Notes: generated by a model not told the origin, from the sequence alone. Counted from the first letter of the stretch, positions 20,960 to 29,973 are shown. The stretch is DNA of 64,000 nt from Prorocentrum cordatum (GCA_963575745.1 CAUYUJ010015027.1:934393-998392); one strand, 5' to 3'. Made by a program: numbers and translations.

Positions 20960-22393
20960 TTGCGCGAGCTGCGTGTTCGCCACTTCCAGCCCCAGATGGA
21001 CAACGCACACACCACGTTCATGCTGGACGCCGACAATCCTGAGAGCGAGTTGTTTGACCTCTCAGATTCTTCAGTGGCGACAGCGGCAAGGGCAGTCAGG
21101 GCCTCTGAACTCTCAGCCACGAATACTGAGTTCGACGAGTGGTTGCAGCACAGGGATCACCTTACAATTGCGGGATTACAAGACATTGCCCTTCCTTCAT
21201 ATCTGACGCTGACGCGACGCACCACTCGTGAACAGTATACCAACATACGCGATGAGTATGCTAATTGGCGGGAAGAACAGGGCGTTCACGCCCAGGACGT
21301 GTCGTACTTCCAGTACATCGACCTGGCACGCATGTCTTCAGGAAGGCCAAGTGCCAGCACTACGCGGGGAAACCCGCCAGGAGGTGCGACCGAGATGCGG
21401 GGAAACCCGCCAGACAGCGCCGACGGCATATCAGAGACGGTGCACATAAAGCAGCCGAGCAGGACGTTTCTGGAGGACGGGGGAAATTCGATCCTCAGAG
21501 ACGTGGGCTCGAAGATCAATATAATGGGAGAGAACGCGAGCCGCAAATTCGTCCAGGCTGCTGAGGCACATAATCGTCCTTGTACGTTTGAACCCCGTTC
21601 TCGATTGAACATCAACGGGTTAGGCGAGGGGTCGGCCCCAGCTGATACCGCGGGCACGTTCAGCATTGCCCGCGAGTACCAGGGCTCGACCCAGCTCGAC
21701 TCGCACAAGATTAATATTGTGTCAGGTTGCGGCAAGGACCTGCCTGCTATCCTGGGCCTCGACAGTGCGCAGGACAAGCGCGCCATTATTGTGCTCGAGC
21801 GAGGCCAGGAGAAGCTGATATTCCTTGGAAAGGGACAGGTCAAGATGGAACTCCCCGAGGGCTCCAAGATCATGCCTGCAACGAAGTTGCCATCAGGACA
21901 TCTGTCAATCAGGCGTGATCGATTCGGAGCCGCGGGGCAACCCGCCTCAAGTACGAGTACGACATCGTTCCAGACGGTGCTGACAGGCGAGCCATCCCCC
22001 GCGCAAGAGCGCCAACAATTGCAGGGAAACCTGCCCCAGGGGCTGCTCGCGATACTCGCCAAGGCGACGATGAAAGGCGACAGCATCGACGATCTGGAAA
22101 CGTTCGATTACTTCGTAGCCAGGACACTGGCCCAGCATGGCGGAGCTGCACCCATGGATGCTGCGAGGACACGCCCGAAGATAGTGATGGGGTACACGAA
22201 TCACGAGCTGCAGACGGTCAACGACGCAAGGTCGAAGGGCCTCCTGAAGCAGCTGATGGATAATCCATCCATGCTGGCCACGTTTGCGGAGCAATCCGCC
22301 TCTGAGGCTACCGCGCGTTGCAGCGCAGAGCTCCAGCATTTGAGAGGAGCTCAGATGCTGGCAGATGTGGCAGGCGCATCTTCTTTATCTTGA
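20960..22393 (+). pseudogene. Aspartic protease segment of the giant element
   Basis: Residues about 165-310 resemble the retropepsin of algal copia elements: a DVGS motif (ILRDVGSKINIMG; usual form D-[ST]-G-[AS]), then LNINGLGEGS, GTFSIAREY, INIVSGCGKDLPAILGLDSAQDKRAIIVLE and a final strand LPSGHLSIRRD. The Val in the catalytic triplet replaces Thr/Ser; several dinoflagellate elements seem to have DVG(A/S), but I cannot check this. It would cleave the polyprotein. The tail (res 360-477) is helical. The frame ends at TGA 22391-22393 and stays open beyond it. Confidence 0.6.
21364..21411 (+). repeat. Two adjacent GNRA mini-hairpins
   Basis: GCGGG-GAAA-CCCGC occurs at 21364-21377 and again at 21397-21410, 33 bases apart, in the linker ahead of the protease. 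Confidence 0.93.
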
Positions 22394-22432
22394 AGATGGC
22401 AGGGCGACGCTGCCCCCTGGTCGCCTTGCCTG

Positions 22433-23107
22433 ATGGCCGAGAGGCCAGGGGGTAACAAGGACAGCGGGGCAACCTGCCATGAGAAAAGAGCTTTCGTTAT
22501 CGAAGGTACGAGAGAAGCTTGCGCTGACCTCCGCACCCGAGGATATACCTGTGACCGCATTTCCCGCAACGAGCTCATGTCAACTGTGGGCACAGAGTAT
22601 CTGGGTGCGGTGATTAGTGGGGACTATGCTTTAATATGGGTCAGTACTCCGGGTGACTGGTACGTAAGGACCCCAGGTAAAAGAGTAGCCTCACTCTGGT
22701 CGCGCATTCAGAACCTTCTGACGAAGGCCAAGAAGCTCCGCATGATAATCATAGTGTTTGGTCCCCCAGGATACGTTTGGAAGCTGACTCCAATACGTGA
22801 TACTCTGGAGGATCTTAAGTTGACGGTAGTACGGATGCGGTTGTGTCATTCCGGTATCAGATTAAAGATGCAAGACAATACACCAAGTGGTACATATATG
22901 CAGGTAGCCACATCAATACCGATTACCTCTAAGCTATGGGCACGTACGTGCAAACAGGCGATACCACAACATGTCTTGGATTGGTACGGCCAAACGGTAC
23001 GACATGCCGAATGGAGAGCACAGACACGCATCACACTGATTCGCCACCTCAACGATCGGATCCTGGGAAAGGCAACACTACGCACGGAAACGCGCCGGTA
23101 TACTTAA
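22433..23107 (+). CDS. Unassigned 'GPPG' domain of the giant element
   Basis: Same frame as the protease segment. The compact globular stretch reads EYLGAVISGDYALIWVSTPGDWYVRTPGKR...LRMIIIVFGPPGYVWKLTP...LKLTVVRMRLCHSGIRLK...PSGTYMQVAT...VLDWYGQ. The order of motifs (S/T-P..W, then hydrophobic strand-FGPPG-x-W, then C-x-G) parallels the PPC / E-x-P-x-W / C-x-G order in the methyltransferase-like domains of both elements in this window. It may be a degenerate relative, but the similarity is weak. The ORF ends with TAA at 23105-23107. Confidence 0.4.
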   Translation: MAERPGGNKDSGATCHEKRAFVIEGTREACADLRTRGYTCDRISRNELMSTVGTEYLGAVISGDYALIWVSTPGDWYVRTPGKRVASLWSRIQNLLTKAKKLRMIIIVFGPPGYVWKLTPIRDTLEDLKLTVVRMRLCHSGIRLKMQDNTPSGTYMQVATSIPITSKLWARTCKQAIPQHVLDWYGQTVRHAEWRAQTRITLIRHLNDRILGKATLRTETRRYT

Positions 23108-23254
23108 ATACCTAGACACGTACGGATCACAGCATACATCATTATGTGACGACCAATACAGGAGGACCAAAGTGGTCGATCCGACGTGTAACGATTAACC
23201 TGGATACCAATACGGTTATTCAGGATATTGCAGTAGCCGATCAACCAACGGGAT

Positions 23255-25885
23255 ATGATTGGCATGCACCACTACCTGCAGGGTTTGTTAACATCAGTAC
23301 ACGGATGTACTGGCAGCCCGAGGAACCGTTCACCACAGAAACCTAGACGCGTCATCGTAGATGACTGTCCTTCCCCCCTCCCGACTCTGGCGGTTGTTGC
23401 AGGTACCCACTCATCAACGACGATGGGCACACAGACCGGTGAACAGGACGAGCAAGTCTTACCTACGGAATCGCGTATTAAACAGAAGGGAAGGCTTAAA
23501 GCCGAAAAGGAAGCAGGCATCAAGCCTCGCCGCATCAAGAAGCACGTTGAAGATGGAAACGATGATTGCGGCGACGACTTGTCAGGACTCGGACAGGATC
23601 TTATGGCGACCTGGAGCACTGACGTCCCTGTCGAGCTGATTAGCTCTGACGAGGAAGATGACCTGTTCCTTGCCCTCCCCACATCTATGCCCGACACACA
23701 CGCCGACATATACAGCATAGTGGCTACTCTGTGCTATGGCAACAACAATTGCGTGGATATGTTGGAGCCGTGTGGAGGCGAGGGTGGCATTTCAGAGCTT
23801 GCCTTCTCAAGAGGTCTCTCCTCAGGAGGCAGTCTAGACCAGACCACGTGTGTCGACCTGGGAGATCCCTCGGTGCAGCGAGCTGTAGACCACTACTTCG
23901 CAGCATGCTATGTACGAGTAGCCATCCTACAGCCTAATGACGCACCACAGGACCACCATCGCACTACAATTACCAAGCCAACTATATATAACACTTGGAA
24001 ACAACACCACAAAGAACATTTGCCACACATAACTTACTGTGGTAAAATAGCTGTCACACAAGATAACGCACGGAAGTGGTTTATACGCGAACAACCCACA
24101 GGGACATGGGTGGATGAGATTCCCCCATGGAAAGAACTTGCCGACCGACCTCACATCACGACCGCGCGCATCGACCAATGTGCGACGGGACTTGAGGATA
24201 CAGCTGGTGACTATATCAAGAAACCGGCAGATATCACCAGCAACGACGAGGCAATTCTTAAACCCTTTGAGCGACTCAAGTGCAACGGTCAGCATGTGCA
24301 TGCACAGCCGTGCAACAAGGAGCTTTCATTGGCACAAAAATGCACTCGACGACTGCAGTCTGTATTTGTGGAAGCTGCCTATCTGGCGAAAGCCATCGAC
24401 AATACGCGCGGAGACGCGCCTGCACGAACTGCTCATGCTTATCCTGCCGACCTCCCTGGTCAAGCTGAACCAGGAGAGGGTATGAGACGCATCGGTGACC
24501 GTATCATCCCAAAAGTGGCCACATGCCCAGCATGTATCGACAATGTCCGAAAGGACAGTCCTAGCCACAACAGAGATCCTACACAGTGTAAATATCACGA
24601 CTCCATCTCTGCATACTGGCCATGCCCTGCATGCCAGAGGGATCTTACGAGAAGCAAGGGTGTTAAGAATCACCTCGACACTGAGCCCGGCAAATGTCGC
24701 TTTGCCGAGCCGTTCAAACTCCCGGATGATCATGACCCCGAGGGCCGCATTGTGCCAGCTTGGTGGAAACCCTTACCCAAGCCGGGTGAGGGCCAAGCCT
24801 CGGCATCGGGTGGCCGTCAGGGTGCTCATGCCAGGCCGCCACGACCACGCGCCTTTGGGAACACTGATCCTACATCTGGCGCTAGCAGTTATGACATACT
24901 GCGAGACGCGCCCGAGCGTGGAAACACGCCTTCCGCGTCTTCGGGCGAATCACCACAGGTAGCGGCCCGCCGTGGTCGCTTACAAGGCGTACCTCCACCA
25001 CCAGATGCAGTTGATGAAGGAGACCGACTGCGGAGAGCCACGAGGAACCCTCTTGCCTCGACCGGCTCGGGGGCTCCACGACTGCCTGACTGGGCGAGAT
25101 TCGACGTCCAACACAGTCTGCAAAACCTCCGTAGTCATGAACCTCATGTAGTCAAAAAGGGACTCCGCAAACTGCACCTACGGTGGCATCATGCAAAGGA
25201 ACCCAAGATGAGGCTGATCCTAGAAAAGGTGGGTTTGGATAATGTTCGACTAAATATGATCGAAAAAATCTGCGACACCTGCCGGGAATGTAGAGCATGG
25301 GAGCGCCCAGGTAACTCCACGCTACCTTCCGTAAGCCTTCCTGGAAATTGGCTTCACGAAGGCGAAGTAGATCTCATGTTCTACAAGGAACGGACCATAT
25401 TCCACATTATGGACCGATGTATTCGCCTGGCAGCAGGCCAAGAAATACCCGATAGAGAACGTGACACCATACTCGACGGCTACCACTACTGCTGGATTGC
25501 CGATCATGGACCCTTCAGAGTCTTCTATTCAGATGGAGAAGGCGCCCTCAATAATGAAACTGCCGAGGCCATGATGTCGAATAAGGGTACGGCACTTCGT
25601 ATCCAAGCGCCTGGCCAGCACGCGACCTCGATCGAGTCACGCAATGGCATTCTTAGGGGCACTCCCCACATGATTGAGGAAGAGCTGAACAGACACAACA
25701 TCCCCATTGTATTTACTAGATACTGGCCGAAGGCATCTTCGTCGCTAGTCCTTTCACGTTTTACAACGGAGTATCGCCGTACCAAGCACACACTGGGCGA
25801 CGGCCCTCTCTCCTTCCTGACCTCGACACCCTTGACTTCCCCAAGGGGCCCGAGACGTCAGGCCACGAACGCGAACGTCGCGTAA
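23255..25885 (+). CDS. Methyltransferase-like domain plus Ty1/copia integrase
   Basis: The 876-codon frame begins with a charged linker. Residues about 165-390 hold a SAM-binding-like motif (MLEPCGGEGGISELAF, about 23.76 kb), then FIREQPTGTWVDEIPPW, IDQCATGLED, YIKKPADITSN and CNGQHVHAQP, which match the methyltransferase-like domain of the copia element at 1.9-2.7 kb motif by motif. A CxxC/CxxC zinc segment (CPACQRDLTRSKGVKNHLDTEPGKC) follows. The integrase spans about 25.11-25.80 kb: LHLRWHHA...CDTCREC zinc site and DDE residues in EVDLMFY, FYSDGEG and SIESRNG, all intact. The frame ends at 25885; the SH3-like part continues in another frame. Confidence 0.75.
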   Translation: MIGMHHYLQGLLTSVHGCTGSPRNRSPQKPRRVIVDDCPSPLPTLAVVAGTHSSTTMGTQTGEQDEQVLPTESRIKQKGRLKAEKEAGIKPRRIKKHVEDGNDDCGDDLSGLGQDLMATWSTDVPVELISSDEEDDLFLALPTSMPDTHADIYSIVATLCYGNNNCVDMLEPCGGEGGISELAFSRGLSSGGSLDQTTCVDLGDPSVQRAVDHYFAACYVRVAILQPNDAPQDHHRTTITKPTIYNTWKQHHKEHLPHITYCGKIAVTQDNARKWFIREQPTGTWVDEIPPWKELADRPHITTARIDQCATGLEDTAGDYIKKPADITSNDEAILKPFERLKCNGQHVHAQPCNKELSLAQKCTRRLQSVFVEAAYLAKAIDNTRGDAPARTAHAYPADLPGQAEPGEGMRRIGDRIIPKVATCPACIDNVRKDSPSHNRDPTQCKYHDSISAYWPCPACQRDLTRSKGVKNHLDTEPGKCRFAEPFKLPDDHDPEGRIVPAWWKPLPKPGEGQASASGGRQGAHARPPRPRAFGNTDPTSGASSYDILRDAPERGNTPSASSGESPQVAARRGRLQGVPPPPDAVDEGDRLRRATRNPLASTGSGAPRLPDWARFDVQHSLQNLRSHEPHVVKKGLRKLHLRWHHAKEPKMRLILEKVGLDNVRLNMIEKICDTCRECRAWERPGNSTLPSVSLPGNWLHEGEVDLMFYKERTIFHIMDRCIRLAAGQEIPDRERDTILDGYHYCWIADHGPFRVFYSDGEGALNNETAEAMMSNKGTALRIQAPGQHATSIESRNGILRGTPHMIEEELNRHNIPIVFTRYWPKASSSLVLSRFTTEYRRTKHTLGDGPLSFLTSTPLTSPRGPRRQATNANVA

Positions 25886-25995
25886 GGGAAGTCAGCCTGG
25901 AAGCAGCAACTCAAGCCACGGCGGTAGCGAAGACGAACCGTGCCCTCAGGGCTAAAACGGCCCCAGATGGTGCTCGCCTATACTTAGCTGGGGAC

Positions 25996-27775
25996 TTGGT
26001 CGATTATCACCGACCTACGGCCACTAAGGACGACCATGGAGGCTGGAATGGCTCGTTCCCTGTGATCCGTAACGTGCCTGAACGAGGACACGTAGTCGTC
26101 AAGGCAGGATCGCGCGAGGTAATTGTAATGTATCCTGATGCTCGCCACACGCTATACATTGAATGCCTTCTCACCAGGGAACTTGGCATGGACAATCTGG
26201 CCATGCAAACCGCCCGTGCATATGTGGCACACCTTGGCGCAGGGAAACCTGCCAAAGCCTTTGGCTATATTCCAGACTACAAGGGGAACCTCAGTCTTTC
26301 CGACGACAGCAAGTTTCACCCGCGCGCACACCTAGCACTACAGTATCTCGTGCGAAACTATTTCCGAGTTGAGCGCGTAGTCGCCGTGAGATTGGCCAAG
26401 AGCGTGCTCAATCTACCTGCAGTGAAGTACGCCACCGGGTCTACACTGACCCACTACGACAACGATGTTAACCCAGCCTTCCACTATTATGAGTGTGTAG
26501 GCACCGGCCTGAACATCTCTCAAATCACTGGTAGCACTAACTCCAGACTCATCCAGTGCCTGACGTCACAAGCTCCTTCCCTAGGATTCCATGACGACCT
26601 TGCCAAGTATCAACACTTGGACACACCGTCTGGAGGACCCGACCAGCCTGGAGACAGGCCTCCTCCAGACACCCCAGGTGCTTCATCACCGAGTGAAGGT
26701 CGCCTGTCTACAATATACGAAGAAAGCGAGGAACACGACACCGAGGCTATGATGATGGAGGAGTGGTACGATGAGTTGCGTATGGACCTTCATCCCACAA
26801 CGGTTATCGACGACTATCTCTACTGCGTCCCAACAACCATGCTGCCCGACCAATGTGTCTTGGTCTCAGCATCTGTGGACGAGGAAGATACCGTTGTGTC
26901 GGAGATGCTCGGAGACGAGCCTGAACAACAAGAGCCCTTTCTTGTCTCTTTATGCTCGACTACACCTGACGAGGGCTATTCTCTTGACAGTGATGAACAT
27001 GGTCCATATGTCGAGCTATGTTTTACGCCAGAAATGTCAAACATCGTGCTGGATCAGACCCAACTCGCACAGCTCGAACCAAGCATGGTCGCAACGATGA
27101 GAGTATATGTATCATCGGCTGCTAAACGTGCTGTGGTAGTCAAGGAAGACGACCTACTCACCAAAGCCGACACAGCAGCACATCCTAAAGAGGTTAGTGA
27201 TGCCTTGTACACAGAACTCCAGGTCTGGCTTGACAACCGATGCTTTGAGATGTATGACCTATCAAAATCTTCCAACATCATGACATCCAGATATGTATAT
27301 AAGTGGAAGGTTGTGAAAGCAGGCACCGAGAATGTTAAAACCATCCGTCTTAGACTTGTCCTCCGCGGATTCATGGACACGGAGGCTTTCGATGTAGGAA
27401 CTGCCCGCCGACAGCCCCAGAGGCTTCTGGCAAGCGAGGCTGCGTGCCAGCCAGAATGGATCTTAGCATCTATGGACATCGACAAAGCGTTCCTCCAAGG
27501 ACTGACATATGAGGAACTTGCTCATGCCACCCGCGAGGAGACTCGCATGGTTTGCTTCGCCCTTCCACCAGGAAGTGCCCAGGTGCTTCGCACCCTACCA
27601 GGCTTCTCTTCTTACGATGAAAGCCGACGCTGCCTCAGGTGCTTCAAGCCAGGAACTGGTACCAAGGACGCCCCAAGAGCGCTCTCCCTCAAGCGTCGTA
27701 CGACTACTCGAGCTATAGGCCTTACACCGACAAGCTACGATCCTAAATTTGAATTCAGTCAGGATCTGTCAACAG
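25996..27775 (+). pseudogene. Integrase C-terminus and RT fingers/palm, giant element
   Basis: Starts with an SH3-like module (GDLVDYHRP...W.GSFPVI...GHVVVKAGSRE, beginning upstream of the ATG at 25996). A long acidic spacer follows, then the RVT_2 N-terminus: RYVYKWKVVK...IRLRLVLRGFMD and the first catalytic Asp in SMDIDKAFLQG (about 27.48 kb). The active-site box lies in the next frame: a one-base shift occurs between about 27.70 and 27.78 kb. Hairpins at 26239 and 26646 sit in the spacer. Confidence 0.75.
26239..26253 (+). repeat. GNRA mini-hairpin read as AGKPA
   Basis: GCAGG-GAAA-CCTGC plus C. The same stem at 22021 is read as QGNLP and at 11844 as SRETCP, so all three frames are used. 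Confidence 0.9.
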
Positions 27776-27779
27776 ACAA

Positions 27780-28856
27780 CATGTCGACGACATCAATATG
27801 ACAGGCCGAGAGAAAAACGTAGACGACTATGCACAACGTGTCGAAAAGGTGTTTGGCACATGTAAGCTCAACACACATTCCTACACCAATTGCGCCGTTC
27901 GCTACGCGAAGAATGAACAAGGGGATGCGATCATGGACCAGGACGAGTATATTAAACAACGACGTCCTACCACACATCCTGAGCTTACGGGAGCAGCGGC
28001 AGACGCCAAGGTTACCAAACTCATCACCGACGTGTTCGTTAGCCTGGGAGGAGCTCTCGCCTATGCCCTTCTTATTCAAGTCTGGCTCATGGTGCATGTG
28101 GTATCTCTCCAGAAGATCCAAGAGCCCACCAACTTACAAGTCAGACGACTGAACGCTGTGACGCGAAAGCTGATCAGCAGCCCGAGACGCATCACCTTCC
28201 CTCGGATGAAACCGACGACTGAAGTAGACATACATAGTGATTCGGGGTATCGGAAACTCACCGGGGAGGAGGACGATGAAACCAAGGGCTACGGCATTCG
28301 TGGGGCTAACGTATTATGGCGAGGAAACTCGCCCCAAGGCAAATCCGTCGTTCACCTTTGCGACGGACTATGCAAGTCACACCGACTGCAGGCGAGGCCC
28401 AGCTATGCCGCTGAGGCACTTGCAGCTGCACATAATCTTGATGAATGCTATCCCACGCTCATCACTCTCCACGAGCCCAAGGCTGGAGCACTTACCCCAC
28501 GACAACTACGAGATATGCGAGAAGTTGGAGGCCTAGCTGTCAAAGTATCCCTGACTATAGACGCTGAGTCTGTATACAACTCGTTATCCAGCAAAGACCT
28601 TAAGATACCGACGGGACGTACTTTGCTGGGACATAGCAGCCGGATACGTGAGCTCATGGATATAGGCATAGTGCATGACGTACAGTGGTGTGACACCAGA
28701 GACACGACCGCAGACGGGCATACAAAGGGGGGTATCGATCGGGAGCTGATTTTGGAAGTGATGTCAGGCACTCAGTCATTTAAGTACGACGTGAAGCATT
28801 TTGTTCCCTTTCGGGGCTCCGGGGACAAAACCAAACCTAAGTCGAATCAATTTTAG
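27780..28856 (+). pseudogene. RT active site and RNase H of the giant element
   Basis: CAT GTC GAC GAC (27780-27791) gives HVDDINMTG, the intact catalytic Asp pair of a copia RT. RNase H follows: Asp in IHSDSGYRK (about 28.23 kb), Glu in SYAAEALAA, Asp in LTIDAESVYNSL and Asp in TTADGHTKGG. All four acidic residues are present. A GNRA hairpin (28319) is inserted in a loop between the first two. The pol frame ends with TAG at 28854-28856. Polymerase residues are intact, so the frameshift upstream is the main lesion of this part. Confidence 0.8.
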
Positions 28857-29246
28857 TCTGTCCTCGTTGCCCCTGCGGTCCAGTTTGCCAGCACGGGCGC
28901 CTAATGCGGAGGCGCCCTCTTTCCTGCTCGGAAACGAGCCATACTTTTCACGCTTGGCAACGAGCCTGTTCAGGTTGGTTCAGGCTCTTTGCCTTAATAC
29001 CCTTGTGCCCGGAGGGGAATAGCCTGTTTGGCTTACCTCTAGCAGGGCCGATAGCCCTTGTCTATCCGAGGGGCTATCCTGCGCGTGCGTGGAAAAGTTC
29101 TGCGAGGAAACTCGCCGGCGAATAATCTCGCCCTTCGGTCTGGTGGTTGACCAGACTGCGTGTACCGTTTTCCTTGCAAACAGTTGCGCGCGCCTGTCGA
29201 GAGCCCAGCGACCGCGCGGCTCTGCTCTCCGTCTCTTCCCTTCCCG
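28857..29246 (+). other. 3' untranslated region of the giant element
   Basis: 390 bases between the pol stop and the 3' LTR, with no ORF of note and three GNRA hairpins. The bases directly before the LTR (29221-29245) are almost all pyrimidine on the coding strand, where an LTR retrotransposon normally has a polypurine tract. Confidence 0.7.
28926..29116 (+). repeat. Three GNRA mini-hairpins in the 3' untranslated region
   Basis: GCTCG-GAAA-CGAGC (28926), GCTTG-GCAA-CGAGC with one G.T pair (28952) and GCGAG-GAAA-CTCGC (29102) lie after the pol stop codon at 28856 and before the 3' LTR, where no protein is made. Confidence 0.9.
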
Positions 29247-29483
29247 ACTTTAAGGGTAGCTCTTTGGGAGATGTTATAGATAATCGGGTGTGTAGCATGC
29301 GCGTCGCTGCCTTATGGCTCAAGGTACGCGCGCCCTATTTGCCCGGATACCTGACTTGGGATTCGCTATGTGCTGGAAAGATCACTACATCGATCTTATC
29401 CTATCTTACTCATCCACACCCCATATCGTATTCCTTCGACATGGAACTGGATGCAATATGACCTACCAGAGCCATGTCAGACT
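29247..29483 (+). repeat. 3' LTR
   Basis: 237 bp matching 8905-9140 with about 11 substitutions and one inserted base. In this copy the spliced-leader-like word reads TTATGGCTCAAG. It is followed directly by AGCCC. Confidence 0.92.
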
Positions 29484-29488
29484 AGCCC
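29484..29488. repeat. Target site duplication AGCCC, right copy
   Basis: Identical to 8900-8904. The 5-bp length is normal for Ty1/copia integrases. Confidence 0.9.
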
Positions 29489-29870
29489 CCCACCAGGCCC
29501 CAAAAGGCTCACAGGAGACGTACACGGGGCCCCAAGATAGCCGAAAAGTGCTTTCGATGCATCAAAATTGCTTTAAGGAGGCCCCGGGAGGCTTCCGGAT
29601 TGCCCCAGTGTGGCCTCAAGCCGGGCCCCCAAGCAGCCAAGACGGCCAATTTGACTGCTTCAGACTGCAGAACATCACTTTCCGATTGCCCGGAGAACCC
29701 TGACGATGCCCCCAAGGAACCCCAAGAAGCCCCAAGATGCCCCCCCCCGAGAAGCACCCAAGAGGTGCCTCCAACAGCCAATTGAGGCAGCACGGAGAGA
29801 CCCCCAGAAGCCTTCCAGATGCCCCCACGAAGACCCAAGAGGTTCCCAAGAGGCCCTCAGTAGGCACGAC
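29489..29870. repeat. Continuation of the CCAAGANGGCC repeat array
   Basis: Same degenerate words as at 6.4-8.9 kb (GGCCCCAAGATAGCC, CCAAGAAGCCCC). The array was split by insertion of the giant element. Confidence 0.75.
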
Positions 29871-29932
29871 TGTGTCACGCGCCTGTGCTTGATAGCGCTG
29901 TCCAAGATTTTCCAGCGCGCCCCCGAACTGGG

Positions 29933-29973
29933 CTAGAATCTGAGCGCGCGCGAAGCGCGCGCGATGGTTCTAG
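29933..29973. other. Perfect hairpin: outer CTAGAA/TTCTAG, inner GCGCGCGC arms
   Basis: An outer 6-bp inverted repeat encloses an alternating GC inverted repeat around a GAA turn. The region after it is AT-richer than the surroundings. Possible cruciform or structured RNA; no gene assigned. Confidence 0.7.

Larger units (their letters stand above)
9357..29116 (+). repeat. Family of dispersed GNRA-tetraloop mini-hairpins (consensus GCNNG-GNRA-CN'N'GC-C)
   Basis: Each copy is a 5-bp stem with fixed outer G-C and C-G pairs, two variable complementary middle pairs, a fixed inner G-C pair, a GNRA loop and almost always a trailing C (15 bases). Fully paired copies start at 9357, 9459, 10322, 11116, 11263, 11844, 12060, 13261, 13933, 19840, 20250, 20745, 21364, 21397, 21932, 22021, 24406, 24916, 26239, 26646, 28319, 28926 and 29102. 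Copies with one G.T wobble start at 10239, 22464 and 28952. Near copies (one mismatch or altered loop) start at 10792, 12694, 13342, 14466, 19397, 20826 and 23082. Loops are GAAA (14), GCAA (8) and GAGA (4). Nine different middle-pair combinations occur. None was found in the nested LINE or the LTRs. Confidence 0.93.
8905..29483 (+). mobile_element. Giant (20.6 kb) Ty1/copia-type LTR retrotransposon with accessory domains and GNRA hairpins
   Basis: Two direct repeats of 236 and 237 bp bound the element and a 5-bp target duplication flanks it. About 11 substitutions and one indel separate the LTRs, roughly 4.7 percent, so it is not a very recent insertion. Integrase precedes RT, as in Ty1/copia. 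Beyond Gag, protease, integrase, RT and RNase H, it carries a Tpt1/KptA domain, a RING-H2 finger, a methyltransferase-like domain and an unassigned 'GPPG' domain. A LINE of about 4.4 kb is nested in it. Without the LINE it would still be about 16 kb, roughly three times a usual copia element. The frame is broken by several single-base shifts and in-frame TGA codons, so this copy is defective. Confidence 0.92.

Noticed and set aside
9357-29116. GNRA hairpins as transcription terminators or as a conserved GNPP peptide
   Set aside because: They lack a U-tract and lie in the middle of ORFs; the peptide explanation fails because the same hairpin is read in three frames and occurs in untranslated DNA.
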